Source: Microbacterium sp. ACRRU (GTDB taxonomy: Bacteria > Actinomycetota > Actinomycetes > Actinomycetales > Microbacteriaceae). Taken from it: 64,000 nucleotides of DNA. This document shows positions 23,531 to 31,640 of this stretch, in pieces. Both the position numbers and the translations under genes were made by a program. The number at the start of each line of letters is the position of its first letter. The stretch's first letter is position 1. Location of the stretch: the NCBI RefSeq assembly GCF_022346945.1, contig NZ_JAKRNI010000008.1, forward strand, positions 28,801-92,800, read 5' to 3'. The notes below the pieces were generated by a model, which ran no database searches, was not told the origin of the DNA, and worked only from the letters and a program-made list of their open reading frames with translations.

Positions 23531-24634
23531 TCAGAAGAGGGTCGGTTCGCTGGCCGGAACAACGGAGGGACGGCCGGATGCCACCGACCCGGTGGTGCGC
23601 ACGGGGCCCAGCCGCGGCGCGGTAGGTGCGCGCGCCGCGAGTCCGGGCTGCGGTCGGCCTCGTGGGTGGTCGTCTTCGTCCCACCCGTCGAGGCGGTGCA
23701 TTCGCAGCAGTGGCTGCATGCGTCTGCCCAGCCACCGGCGGTAGGCCTGCGGTGCCTGGACCGACGCGCCCGGGTACAGGCCGCGGTACGACGACTCCAG
23801 CTCGGGGTGCTCGCGCGCGAGCCACTGGAGGAACCATTCCTTGGCGCCCGGACGCAGGTGCAGGGCGCCGTAGACGACGCGCGCGGCCCCGGCCTCACGG
23901 ACGCGGCCGAGGGCGTGGTCGAGAGCCGCGATGGAGTCGGTGAGGTGGGGCAGGATCGGCATGAGGAAGACCGTGACGCGGAACCCCGCGTCGGTCGCGG
24001 CGCGAACGGTGTCGAGCCGCGCTTCGGCGGTCGGCGTGCCCGGTTCGATCGAGCGCTGCAGAGCGTCGTCGAACACGGCGATCGACATCGCGAGCGTGAC
24101 CCGCACCTCTGTCGCCGCATCGGCGAGCAGGGGCAGGTCGCGGCGCAGGAGTGTTCCCTTGGTCAGGATCGAGAACGGTGTGCGGTTCTCGGTGAGCGCG
24201 CCGATGATGTCGGGCATCAGTCGGTAGCGGCCCTCGGCGCGCTGGTACGGGTCGGTGTTGGTGCCGAGCATCACGGGCTCGCGCGCCCATGATCCGCGCC
24301 GCAGCTCCGTGCGCAGCACGTCGGCGACGTTCACCTTCACCACGATCTGGGAGTCGAAGTCGGCACCGGAGTCGAGGTCGAGGTACTCGTGCGTCTTGCG
24401 GGCGAAGCAGTAGGCGCACGAGTGGCTGCACCCGCGGTACGGGTTCACTGTCCAGTCGAAGGGCATGGCGGATGCCCCGGGGACACGGTTCAGGGCGGTC
24501 TTGCAGAGCACCTCGTGGAAGGTCATTCCGGCGAACTCCGGCGTGGTCACGGAACGCACGAGGCCGTCCATGCGCTCCATGCCCGGCAGTGCCGCGGAGT
24601 CGTCGACGCCGAGCTGTTGTCCCTGCCATCTCAT
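23531..24634 (-). CDS. Rv2578c-family radical SAM protein
   Basis: A 367-residue radical SAM protein of the group related to spore photoproduct lyase. The 4Fe-4S ligands are C69, C73 and C76 (NPYRGCSHSCAYCFAR), followed by VMLGTNTDPYQRAEGRYRLMPDIIGAL and FLMPILPHLTDS. Actinobacterial members are annotated as Rv2578c-family and have no proven substrate. The C-terminal 50 residues are basic and low in complexity. A TTCCC-CTAT-GGGAA dyad abuts the ATG. The gene is 90 nt behind the disulfide-reductase-like gene on the same strand. Confidence 0.88.
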   Translation of the reverse strand: MRWQGQQLGVDDSAALPGMERMDGLVRSVTTPEFAGMTFHEVLCKTALNRVPGASAMPFDWTVNPYRGCSHSCAYCFARKTHEYLDLDSGADFDSQIVVKVNVADVLRTELRRGSWAREPVMLGTNTDPYQRAEGRYRLMPDIIGALTENRTPFSILTKGTLLRRDLPLLADAATEVRVTLAMSIAVFDDALQRSIEPGTPTAEARLDTVRAATDAGFRVTVFLMPILPHLTDSIAALDHALGRVREAGAARVVYGALHLRPGAKEWFLQWLAREHPELESSYRGLYPGASVQAPQAYRRWLGRRMQPLLRMHRLDGWDEDDHPRGRPQPGLAARAPTAPRLGPVRTTGSVASGRPSVVPASEPTLF

Positions 24635-24724
24635 TCCCCTATGGGAACAGATCTTCGAAAGAATGACAAGCGGAATGAGGGAAAAGGCGAAGACGTTCGT
24701 ACGCCGACGGCCGATCCGGCCCGG

Positions 24725-26110
24725 TCAGTGTGCGGCCGCGAAATCGCGAACGTCACGCTCCCACGCCTGGGATGCCATCTGCACGGCATCCCAGGGGGAG
24801 CCGAGCGGCGGCGTGTAGGAGAGATCAAGATCGCTCAGTGCGGCAACGGTCATGCCGTGGTGCAGTGCCGTGGCGTACGTGTCGATGCGCTTGGCGATCT
24901 CGGCGCCGCGGGTGCCGACCATCTGCGCGCCGAGGAGGCGCCCGTCGCGCTCGTCGCCGGTGATGCGGATGCTGATGGGGGTCGCGCCGGGGTAGTAGCG
25001 CTTGTGATCGTCGGCGACGGCGGTGTGGCTGTGCGGCGAGAGGTGTGCGGCGGCCGCCTCGTGATCGCGCAACCCGGTCCGCGCGGCGACGACGTCGAAC
25101 ACCTTCACCACCTGCGTCCCCAAGCTGCCGGCGAAGCGGGCGTCCCCGCCGATGGCGTTCTCGCCCGCGACGCGCCCCTGCTTGTGGGCGGTCGTGCCCA
25201 GGGGGAGGTAGGTGACGCCGAGCTGGCGGTGGTGTGTGACGACGCCGTCGCCGGCGGCCCACACGTGCGGCAGGCCGGTGCGCATCCGATCGTCGACGAC
25301 CACCGCTCCGCCGGCGCCCGTGGCGGCGCCCGCGGCCGTGAGAAGCGCGGTGTTGGGGCGGACCCCCACGACGACGAGGACGAGGTCGGCGCTCCGCGAG
25401 AAGGCGCCGCCGTCGCGCGTGCCGGTCACGGTGAGGCGTCCGTCGTCGCGCGCGACGGAGGTGATCCGTGTGCCCGTCACGACGTCGACCCCGTGGTGCA
25501 CGAGTTCGGCGCGGACGAGCGAGCCGAGTTCGGGGTCGAGGGTCGAGAGCACCTCGGGGCCGCGCTGCAGTTGCGTGACCGTGAGTCCGCGAACCGTGAG
25601 CGCTTCGGCCATCTCCAGGCCGACGTAGCCCGCGCCGACGATGATCGCCGACTCCGGTCGGTGGTCGTCGAGGTACCGCTCGAGGGCGAACGTGTCGCCC
25701 ATGGAGTGCAGGAGGTGCACTCCGTCATCGGGTCCCAGTCGATCGAGTCCGGAGATTCCCGCGGTCGACGGCGAGGCGCCCGTGCCGACCATGAGGGCGT
25801 CGTAGGGGATCGTCGACTCCACGCCGTCGGCGTCGCGCACCGACAGGGTGCGCCCCTCGACGTCGATGCCGGTGGCGAGGGTGTCCAGGCGCAGGGTCAT
25901 GCCCGTGGCTTCCAGGTCGGCGTGGGTGCGGTGGGCGAGGGACTGCCAGGGCTGCACTTCGCGGGAGAAGTAGTACGGGATGCCGCAGATCGAGAAGTTC
26001 GGGTAGCGGTCGGCCACGACGACGGTGACGTCGACCGAGGGGTCGAGCTCGCGGGCGCGCAGGGCGGTGGAGATGCCGGCGTCGCTTCCGCCGATGGCGA
26101 CAAGGTGCAT
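24725..26110 (-). CDS. FAD-dependent pyridine nucleotide-disulfide oxidoreductase (CoA-disulfide reductase/NADH oxidase type)
   Basis: A 461-residue flavoprotein. It has the FAD GxGxxG-like start HLVAIGGSDAGISTALRA, a single redox Cys at position 42 (NFSICGIPYYF) as in CoA-disulfide reductases and NADH oxidases, the NAD-binding AIIVGAGYVGLEMAEAL, the second FAD motif VWAAGDGVVTHH, and the C-terminal dimerisation domain. It is divergent from the ArsR-arsenate reductase fusion across a 117-bp promoter region, so it may be co-controlled with it and supply thiol redox power. Its true substrate is not determinable here. Confidence 0.85.
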   Translation of the reverse strand: MHLVAIGGSDAGISTALRARELDPSVDVTVVVADRYPNFSICGIPYYFSREVQPWQSLAHRTHADLEATGMTLRLDTLATGIDVEGRTLSVRDADGVESTIPYDALMVGTGASPSTAGISGLDRLGPDDGVHLLHSMGDTFALERYLDDHRPESAIIVGAGYVGLEMAEALTVRGLTVTQLQRGPEVLSTLDPELGSLVRAELVHHGVDVVTGTRITSVARDDGRLTVTGTRDGGAFSRSADLVLVVVGVRPNTALLTAAGAATGAGGAVVVDDRMRTGLPHVWAAGDGVVTHHRQLGVTYLPLGTTAHKQGRVAGENAIGGDARFAGSLGTQVVKVFDVVAARTGLRDHEAAAAHLSPHSHTAVADDHKRYYPGATPISIRITGDERDGRLLGAQMVGTRGAEIAKRIDTYATALHHGMTVAALSDLDLSYTPPLGSPWDAVQMASQAWERDVRDFAAAH

Positions 26111-26190
26111 GGGGTGCCTCTCGGGAGGGGTGGGTCGTCGCTCGCGCAGCGGGCGGGGGTGCTGGCGATGCCCGGCGCGATGACCTCATC

Positions 26191-26220
26191 TTGACGCGGC
26201 CTAATTGAGTCAGTCAATAT
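26191..26220 (+). promoter_or_regulatory. leaderless promoter with embedded ArsR-type operator
   Basis: A TTGACG box (26191-26196), an 18-bp spacer and CAATAT (26215-26220) place transcription start at or next to the ATG at 26228. Inside the spacer, TTGA-GTCAG-TCAA (26205-26217) is a dyad that would block polymerase when bound. The layout fits autorepression by the ArsR domain of the downstream gene. Confidence 0.55.
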
Positions 26221-26227
26221 TGAGTTA

Positions 26228-26902
26228 ATGAATGTTGAGCAAATGCCGGACGTGACCGCGCGAGCTGCGAGGCACGCCGCGCTCGGCGACCCGTCGCGCC
26301 TCCACATCATTGATCTCCTGACCCTCGGCGACCTCTCCCCGTCGGAAATCCGCGCCGTGTTGGGCCTGTCGTCGAACCTCGTCGCGCACCATCTCAACGT
26401 GCTGGAGTCCGTCGGCATGGTGGAGCGGTCGCGGTCGGAAGCCGACAAACGGCGCAGTTACGTGCACCTCACCGAGGTGGCGCTCGCCGGGCTCCTCCCC
26501 GGCCGCACCGAGCGCGCGAGCCGGGTGCTCTTCGTCTGCACGGCGAACTCCGCGCGCTCGCAGCTCGCCGCCGCCCTCTGGGCGACGCGGAGCGACATTC
26601 CCGCGGCATCCGGGGGCACGCACCCCGCCGCGCGCGTCTCTCCCGGCGCCGTCGCCGTCGCCGAGCGTCACGCCCTCGCCCTGAGCGACGTCACCCCCCG
26701 ACCGTTGGATGCCGTGCGCGGTGAGTCCGACTTCGTCATCACCGTGTGCGACAACGCCCACGAGGAACTGGGCGTCGCGGGCGATCTGCACTGGTCGATC
26801 CCCGACCCCGTGCGGATCGGCACCGACGTCGCTTTCGACTCCGCCTACGACGAGCTCGAGCGGCGCATCAGCGAGCTCGCACCCCGCCTCGCCTCCCGTT
26901 GA
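26228..26902 (+). CDS. ArsR-type regulator fused to a low-molecular-weight phosphatase/arsenate reductase domain
   Basis: A 224-residue two-domain protein. Residues 8-85 form an ArsR winged helix (HAALGDPSRLHIIDLLTLGDLSPSEIRAVLGLSSNLVAHHLNVLESVGMV) without the usual metal-binding cysteines. Residues 98-220 form a low-molecular-weight phosphatase fold with the C-x5-R loop C104-R110 (FVCTANSAR) and a DNAHEE-like acid segment. Such fusions are known in actinobacteria and link arsenate reduction to regulation. A second arsenate reductase follows after 19 nt. The start at 26228 suits a leaderless mRNA; ATG 26243 is an in-frame alternative. Confidence 0.85.
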   Translation: MNVEQMPDVTARAARHAALGDPSRLHIIDLLTLGDLSPSEIRAVLGLSSNLVAHHLNVLESVGMVERSRSEADKRRSYVHLTEVALAGLLPGRTERASRVLFVCTANSARSQLAAALWATRSDIPAASGGTHPAARVSPGAVAVAERHALALSDVTPRPLDAVRGESDFVITVCDNAHEELGVAGDLHWSIPDPVRIGTDVAFDSAYDELERRISELAPRLASR

Positions 26903-26921
26903 CCCCGATCAGAAAGCATCC

Positions 26922-27323
26922 ATGAGCACCACCGACACCCCCACGGTCCTCTTCATCTGCCAGCACAACGCCGGCCGCTCCCAGCTGGGCGCCGCGCTGC
27001 TGGAACACCTCGCCGGTGACCACTTCGTCGCGGAGTCCGCGGGCCTCTCGCCGGCCGACGAGGTCAACCCCGCGGTGGCCGCGACCGTGGCCGAGATCGG
27101 CATGGACATCGCCGATCGGGTGCCGCGCGCCGTCACTCCCGATGATCTGGAGCGGGCCGACGTCGTCGTGCTGATGAAGCCGGGACTCACACTCCCGTCG
27201 ACTCCGCGAGGAGAAGTGCTGGAGTGGTCCTTCCCCAACCCCGAATCCTGGGATGCCGAGGCGGTCCGGCCCCTGCGGGAGGCGGTGTCCGAGAAGATCC
27301 AAACGTCACTGCTGTCGCGCTGA
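26922..27323 (+). CDS. arsC: arsenate reductase, low-molecular-weight phosphatase type
   Basis: A 133-residue enzyme reducing arsenate to arsenite. The catalytic loop is C13-x5-R19 (FICQHNAGRS), as in mycothiol-linked actinobacterial ArsC enzymes. ADVVVLMKPG and VLEWSFPNPESWD mark the remainder of the fold, the latter with the general-acid Asp region. The resolving cysteines of the thioredoxin-type ArsC are absent, so mycothiol/mycoredoxin is the likely reductant; a mycoredoxin-like gene lies at 57.4 kb. It forms an operon with the ArsR fusion. Confidence 0.88.
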   Translation: MSTTDTPTVLFICQHNAGRSQLGAALLEHLAGDHFVAESAGLSPADEVNPAVAATVAEIGMDIADRVPRAVTPDDLERADVVVLMKPGLTLPSTPRGEVLEWSFPNPESWDAEAVRPLREAVSEKIQTSLLSR

Positions 27324-27335
27324 CGCCCCGAGACG

Positions 27336-27369
27336 GCGGGAGGGCGGGCCCGTCGGCCCGCCCTCCCGC
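27336..27369. terminator. perfect 15-bp hairpin between convergent genes
   Basis: Arms 27336-27350 and 27355-27369 pair without mismatch around CGTC. The hairpin lies between arsC, ending at 27323, and the flavoprotein gene, ending at 27375, and should terminate both. Confidence 0.8.
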
Positions 27370-27374
27370 GGCGT

Positions 27375-28688
27375 TCACACGGCAGCCGGTGTGCGTCCGA
27401 TGCTGAGCAGCGGCGGAGCACAGCACGCTCCGCCTGCGGGCGTCCCCGACGCGTCGAAGAGGCCCGCACCGCCGCACACCCCGGTGTCGGGGAGGGCGAG
27501 CTCGACGCGTCGCGCGGCTTCGTGGTCGCCCGCGAGCTCGGCGACGACGCTCCGCACCTGCTCGTACCCGGTGAGCGCGAGGAACGTGGGAGCCCGGCCG
27601 TAGGACTTCGCGCCGACGAGGTAGAAGTCCGGTTCCGGCTGAGCCAGATCGGCGGCCCCGGTGGCGGCCACCGATCCGCACGAGTGCACGTTCGGGTCGA
27701 CCTCCGCGGCGATGCGGACGGGCGCCTGCAACGTGGGGTCGAGTTCCAGCCGCAGCTCCGAGAGGAACGACAGGTCGGGCCGGAACCCGGTGAGGACCAC
27801 GACCCGGTCCGCCGTGAGCGTCCGACCGTCCTCGGCGATGAGGGTCGTCTGATCCCCGTCGCGTGCAACGCGTTCGGTACGGAAGCCGGTGACGAGCGAG
27901 ACGAGTCCTGCTTCGACGTGCTCTCGAGCTCGGATGCCGAGTGCCCCCCGCGCGGGCAGCTCGTCGGCCTCGCCCCCGCCGAAGGCGTTGCCGGTGGTGG
28001 CGCGACGCAGGGCCCAGGTGACGGTGGTCGACGGGTCTCTGCGCGCCATGCGGGCGAGCGCCAGCACGGCCGTCACCGCCGAGTGGCCGGAGCCGACGAC
28101 CACGGTGTGCTTGCCCTCGAAGCCTTCCCGGTCTCGGAAGTCGGGGATGCGGTAGGAAAGGGCCTCCGCGGCCCCCGTCTCGCCGATCGCGGGGAGGCCG
28201 TCGGCGCCGGCCGGATTGGGGGTCGCCCAGGTGCCCGAGGCGTCGATGACCGCGCGCGCGAGAAGGCGGTACTCCTCTCCCTCTTCGGGGGTGACGTGGA
28301 CGACGAAGGGCTGCTCCCCGCGTCCCGCGTCGACGAGGCGGTCGCGCCCGCGGCGCGACACACCGGTCACGCGGCTGCGGTAGCGAATGCGCTCGCCGAG
28401 GACCGCGGCGAGCGGGGCGAGGTACTTCTCGATCCACTGCGCGCCCGTCGGGAAGCCGGACGTGGGGGCGGTCCAGCCGGTGGGCTCGAGGAGACGGTGG
28501 GCGGCGGCATCCACCAGTTCGGTCCATTCGGAGAACAGGCGCACGTGGCCCCACTCCTGCACGGCCGCAGCGGCGGAGGCTCCGGCCTCCAGTACGACGA
28601 CCGGCACGTTGCGCTCGACCAGGTGGGCGGCCGCGGCCAACCCCTGGGGTCCCGCGCCGATCACGGCGACAGGCAGCATGTTCTCCAT
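27375..28688 (-). CDS. FAD/NAD(P)-binding flavoprotein of arsenic clusters
   Basis: A 437-residue oxidoreductase. VAVIGAGPQGLAAAAHLVERNV binds FAD, and HTVVVGSGHSAVTAVLAL is a second dinucleotide site. The pattern resembles flavin monooxygenase-like ArsO proteins encoded near ars genes. The C-terminus carries a striking Cys-rich end (DTGVCGGAGLFDASGTPAGGACCAPPL) that could bind thiophilic ligands; this is inference. It is divergent from an ArsR regulator. ATG 28688 is chosen because GAGGA precedes it; ATG 28700 and 28679 are in frame. Confidence 0.78.
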   Translation of the reverse strand: MENMLPVAVIGAGPQGLAAAAHLVERNVPVVVLEAGASAAAAVQEWGHVRLFSEWTELVDAAAHRLLEPTGWTAPTSGFPTGAQWIEKYLAPLAAVLGERIRYRSRVTGVSRRGRDRLVDAGRGEQPFVVHVTPEEGEEYRLLARAVIDASGTWATPNPAGADGLPAIGETGAAEALSYRIPDFRDREGFEGKHTVVVGSGHSAVTAVLALARMARRDPSTTVTWALRRATTGNAFGGGEADELPARGALGIRAREHVEAGLVSLVTGFRTERVARDGDQTTLIAEDGRTLTADRVVVLTGFRPDLSFLSELRLELDPTLQAPVRIAAEVDPNVHSCGSVAATGAADLAQPEPDFYLVGAKSYGRAPTFLALTGYEQVRSVVAELAGDHEAARRVELALPDTGVCGGAGLFDASGTPAGGACCAPPLLSIGRTPAAV

Positions 28689-28704
28689 CGGAGTCCTCAT
28701 CTCT

Positions 28705-28752
28705 CATCGACGAATCTCGATGGATAGAGAATGGTAGATGCATCGACAGATG
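28705..28752. promoter_or_regulatory. dyad cluster between divergent flavoprotein and arsR genes
   Basis: CATCGA-cgaatc-TCGATG (28705-28722) and CATC-GACA-GATG (28741-28752) are perfect inverted repeats, with GATGCATC at 28738-28745. A TCGACA box (28743-28748) and CAGAAT (28767-28772) with an 18-bp spacer make a leaderless promoter for the regulator. The dyads are candidate ArsR sites controlling both directions. Confidence 0.5.
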
Positions 28753-28778
28753 TCAATGCGACGTGGCAGAATCGGGAC

Positions 28779-29126
28779 ATGACGTCGCTGCCGCTCCTGC
28801 CCGTGGTCGATTCCGCCGCCTGTTGCTCCTCGGTCACCCGCGGTGTGCTCACGGCGGAGGAAGCCGAGCGCACCGCGCGGACGTTCAAGGCTCTGGGCGA
28901 CCCCACCCGCGTGCGCCTGCTGTCGCTGATCGCCGCGTCCGGCGACGGCGAAGCCTGCATCTGCGACCTCACCGAGCCGGTCGGGCTGTCGCAGCCGACC
29001 GTCTCTCACCACATGCGCGTCCTCGTGGACGCGGGTTTGGCGACGCGCGAGCAGCGGGGGCGGTGGGCGTACTACCGCGTGGTGACCGACGCACTCGAGA
29101 GCGCTTCGCGCGCCCTCCGGTCGTGA
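28779..29126 (+). CDS. arsR: ArsR-family arsenite-responsive regulator
   Basis: A 115-residue winged-helix repressor (TFKALGDPTRVRLLSLIAAS, LSQPTVSHHMRVLVDAGLATREQRGRWAYYRV). It has an N-terminal C15-C16 pair and C60/C62 (EACICDL) before the recognition helix. The N-terminal Cys pair plus one Cys near the DNA-binding helices recalls the three-Cys As(III) site known for Corynebacterium glutamicum ArsR. The CAGAAT box ends 6 nt before ATG, indicating a leaderless transcript. The downstream acetyltransferase start overlaps its stop by 4 nt. Confidence 0.9.
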   Translation: MTSLPLLPVVDSAACCSSVTRGVLTAEEAERTARTFKALGDPTRVRLLSLIAASGDGEACICDLTEPVGLSQPTVSHHMRVLVDAGLATREQRGRWAYYRVVTDALESASRALRS

Positions 29127-29629
29127 ATGACGTCCTCGTCCGCGCCATGACGGCGGACGATTGGGCCGAGACCGAGACGATCTACCGCGAGGGCATCGAG
29201 GCGGGGAACGCGACGTTCGAACGCCGTCCTCCCTCGTGGGAGGCGTTCGACACCGGGAAGCTCCATGTCGGACGTCTCGTCGCCGTCGGACCCGACCGGC
29301 GCGTCCTCGGGTGGATCGCGGCGTCGGCGGTGTCGTCGCGCGAGGTGTACCGCGGAGTCGTCGAGCACTCCGTCTATGTGGCCGAACACGCGCACGGTCG
29401 CGGCGTGGGCGGGGCACTTCTGCGCGCGTTCCTGAGCGAGGTCGACACGGCCGGCATCTGGACCGTCCAGTCGAGCGTCTTCCCGGAGAACACCGCGAGT
29501 CTCGCGCTGCACGAGCGCTTCGGCTTCCGCCGGGTCGGGCATCGCGAGCGCATCGCGCTGATGACGTACGGCCCGTGGGCGGGCCAGTGGCGCGACACCG
29601 TCCTCATCGAGCGACGCCGGGCGGAGTAG
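29123..29629 (+). CDS. GNAT N-acetyltransferase, ArsN/phosphinothricin acetyltransferase type
   Basis: A 168-residue acetyltransferase with the PAT-family pattern: VRAMTADDWAETETIYREGIEAGNATFE at the N-terminus, SVYVAEHAHGRGVGGALLRAFL as the acetyl-CoA loop, SSVFPENTASLALHERFGFRRVGHRERIA and a C-terminal WRDTVLIERR. This group acetylates phosphinothricin; its ArsN1 branch detoxifies the organoarsenical antibiotic arsinothricin. The GTGA overlap with arsR places it under arsenite control, which favours the ArsN1 reading, but the substrate cannot be proved from sequence. Confidence 0.85.
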   Translation: MNDVLVRAMTADDWAETETIYREGIEAGNATFERRPPSWEAFDTGKLHVGRLVAVGPDRRVLGWIAASAVSSREVYRGVVEHSVYVAEHAHGRGVGGALLRAFLSEVDTAGIWTVQSSVFPENTASLALHERFGFRRVGHRERIALMTYGPWAGQWRDTVLIERRRAE

Positions 29630-29732
29630 CCGCGGGCGCGCCGCCCCGGGCCCGCGGGTGCGACTCCGCGCGCCTTCCATGGCGGGAGCGTCGAGTTCGA
29701 CCGCGAAGGTCCCGGGGGTGAGAATGGGTCGA

Positions 29733-30857
29733 GTGACGTCCTTCGACCCCGAGCTCTCGCCCCGTCGCGCCGCGCGCGCCGAGGCCGAGCGTCAGGCGAC
29801 GGCCGCGCTCACCCTCCCCCCTTCCTCCGCACCGACGTCCGCAGACACCGTGAGCCCGGTGCCGTCCCGTCGGGAACGGCGGGCTGCTTCACCGCGCTCC
29901 CGTGTGCTGGTGCCCGCCGTGCTGCGGGGCCGCACGGTCGCCTTCCGGCGGCGTCTCGCGGTTCTCGCGCTCGTGGCGGTGGTGGTCCTCGCCGGCGGGA
30001 TCGCGATCGGATCGGCCGTCGCCGCGCGTCACGACGCCGACGCGCCCGACACGGCGGCCGCGGCATCCCTGGCGGGCCCGCCCGCGGTTCCGGCCGAAGG
30101 GCTGCCCGTTCCGGTGATCTCCGAGGCGCCCGCGCCCGCGAGCCCGTGCGACGACCCGACGTTCACCTCCGCCCTGGCCTCGGGTGACGACGGCGCGACG
30201 ATCGCCGCGATCGGCGGGGGCGAGGCGTTCCGAGCGGCCGTGGCGTCCGGAATCGCCCCGTGCATCTCGCTCTCGGATGCGAACCGGCAGTGGGTGGTGG
30301 TCAACAAGCAACGGCCCTACGACCCGGCCGACTACCGCCCGGGCGACCTGGTGATGCCCGACGATGTCCGCGCGCTGGAGGAGTCGGCGCTGCGCCGCCC
30401 CGCGGCCGACGCGCTGACGGCGATGGTGCGGGCGGCCGCGGACGCCGGCGCGGGGGAGATCGGATACCTGAGCGCGTTCCGCTCGTACGCGACGCAGGAG
30501 CAGACCTACGCGGGCCGCGTCGCTGTACGCGGTGTGGAGGAAGCGGATCGGGAAAGCGCTCGCCCCGGGTTCAGCGAGCATCAGTCCGGACTGGCCGTCG
30601 ACATCGTGCCGTGCCGAGGGTCGTGCGGCACGCTCGACGACGTCGCGGGGTCGTCGCAGGGCGCGTGGGTGCGCGACCACGCGTGGGAGTTCGGCTTCAT
30701 CACCCGCTACGACGTCGGGCGCACCGACGTGACCGGGTACGAGCCCGAGGCGTGGCACCTGCGCTACATCGGTCCGGAGCTGGCGAAGGCCTACCGCGAC
30801 GGCGGGTACACGACGCTCGAGGAGTTCTTCGGCCTCCCCGCGGCGCCGGTGTACTGA
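29733..30857 (+). CDS. membrane-anchored D-alanyl-D-alanine carboxypeptidase, VanY-like (M15)
   Basis: A protein of 374 residues. A disordered basic cytoplasmic N-terminus is followed by one membrane helix (LAVLALVAVVVLAGGIAIGSAVAA), a Pro/Ala linker, then the M15B peptidase: YLSAFRSYATQEQTY, SEHQSGLAVDI with the zinc ligands His and Asp, and EAWHLRYIG with the catalytic Glu and last His ligand. It trims the terminal D-Ala of peptidoglycan stems outside the membrane. A GAGAAT box lies 7 nt before this GTG; ATG 29724 is an alternative start. Confidence 0.88.
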   Translation: MTSFDPELSPRRAARAEAERQATAALTLPPSSAPTSADTVSPVPSRRERRAASPRSRVLVPAVLRGRTVAFRRRLAVLALVAVVVLAGGIAIGSAVAARHDADAPDTAAAASLAGPPAVPAEGLPVPVISEAPAPASPCDDPTFTSALASGDDGATIAAIGGGEAFRAAVASGIAPCISLSDANRQWVVVNKQRPYDPADYRPGDLVMPDDVRALEESALRRPAADALTAMVRAAADAGAGEIGYLSAFRSYATQEQTYAGRVAVRGVEEADRESARPGFSEHQSGLAVDIVPCRGSCGTLDDVAGSSQGAWVRDHAWEFGFITRYDVGRTDVTGYEPEAWHLRYIGPELAKAYRDGGYTTLEEFFGLPAAPVY

Positions 30858-30863
30858 CGGCGG

Positions 30864-31640
30864 TCACACGACCACGAACAGGGCCGCCGACACCGCCCAG
30901 ACGCCCAGCACGAAGAGCGTGTCGCGTGGTCGCCAGGGCACGTGGTGACGTTCGGTGCGGTCGGGGTGGGCCCCGAAGGCGCGTGCGTCCATGGCCAGGG
31001 CGACGCGCTCGGCGTGACGGATGGCGCCGGCGAGGAGGGGCACCACGGTCTGCGCCCACCGCGCGGGTGCGGTCAACGGGCCGCCGTTCGCGCCCCGCAC
31101 CCGATGCGCCTGCCGGATCAGCTCCAGCTCACGCCCGAAGCGCGGAACGAACCGGATCGCCGCCAGGGCGGCATAGCCGATGCGGTACGGCACGCGGAGC
31201 TGCTGCACCAGCGCGCGCACCAGATCCGCGCCGGCCGTGGTGAGTCCGCCGATGAACGCGAGCGTCATGATCGCGGCCAGTCGCAGGCCCGTCGCCAGAC
31301 CCACCCACAGGGCGCCCTCGGTCAGGGCCCATCCGCCGATACGCAGCACCTCCGTCGTCGGCGGCGCTCCGGCGGGGTCGACCCACACCGCGAACCCGAG
31401 CCCCACGACGACGACCGCGGTCGGCACGACCACGCCGAGCAGGAGGAGTCCGCGCGCGGACAGCCGCGCGCCGGCGAGGAGCGTGGCGTAGGCGAGTGCG
31501 AGGAAGGCGAGAGGGGTGCCGATGTCGCGCACGAACACCAGCGCCACCATCGCCGGCAGCGGTGCGGCGAGTTTGGCGAGCGGATTGAGTCCCGGCAAGA
31601 AGCCGCGGCGCGCGACCGGGATCGCCGTCGCGGCGGTCAT
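30864..31640 (-). CDS. ECF transporter transmembrane (T) component
   Basis: A 258-residue membrane subunit of an energy-coupling-factor vitamin importer. Hydrophobic helices surround the coupling helices that bind the ATPases: VQQLRVPYRIGYAALAAIRFVPRFGRELELIRQAHRVRG, with the family Arg-Gly pair, and a second motif near AERVALAMDARAFG. The ATG overlaps the ATPase stop (ATGA). In the YkoEDC layout this would be YkoC. It is convergent with the carboxypeptidase gene (6 nt apart). Confidence 0.88.
   Translation of the reverse strand: MTAATAIPVARRGFLPGLNPLAKLAAPLPAMVALVFVRDIGTPLAFLALAYATLLAGARLSARGLLLLGVVVPTAVVVVGLGFAVWVDPAGAPPTTEVLRIGGWALTEGALWVGLATGLRLAAIMTLAFIGGLTTAGADLVRALVQQLRVPYRIGYAALAAIRFVPRFGRELELIRQAHRVRGANGGPLTAPARWAQTVVPLLAGAIRHAERVALAMDARAFGAHPDRTERHHVPWRPRDTLFVLGVWAVSAALFVVV

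Noticed and set aside
24635..24724. LexA/SOS box upstream of the radical SAM gene
   Set aside because: TTCCC-CTAT-GGGAA is a dyad but does not match the actinobacterial SOS-box pattern.
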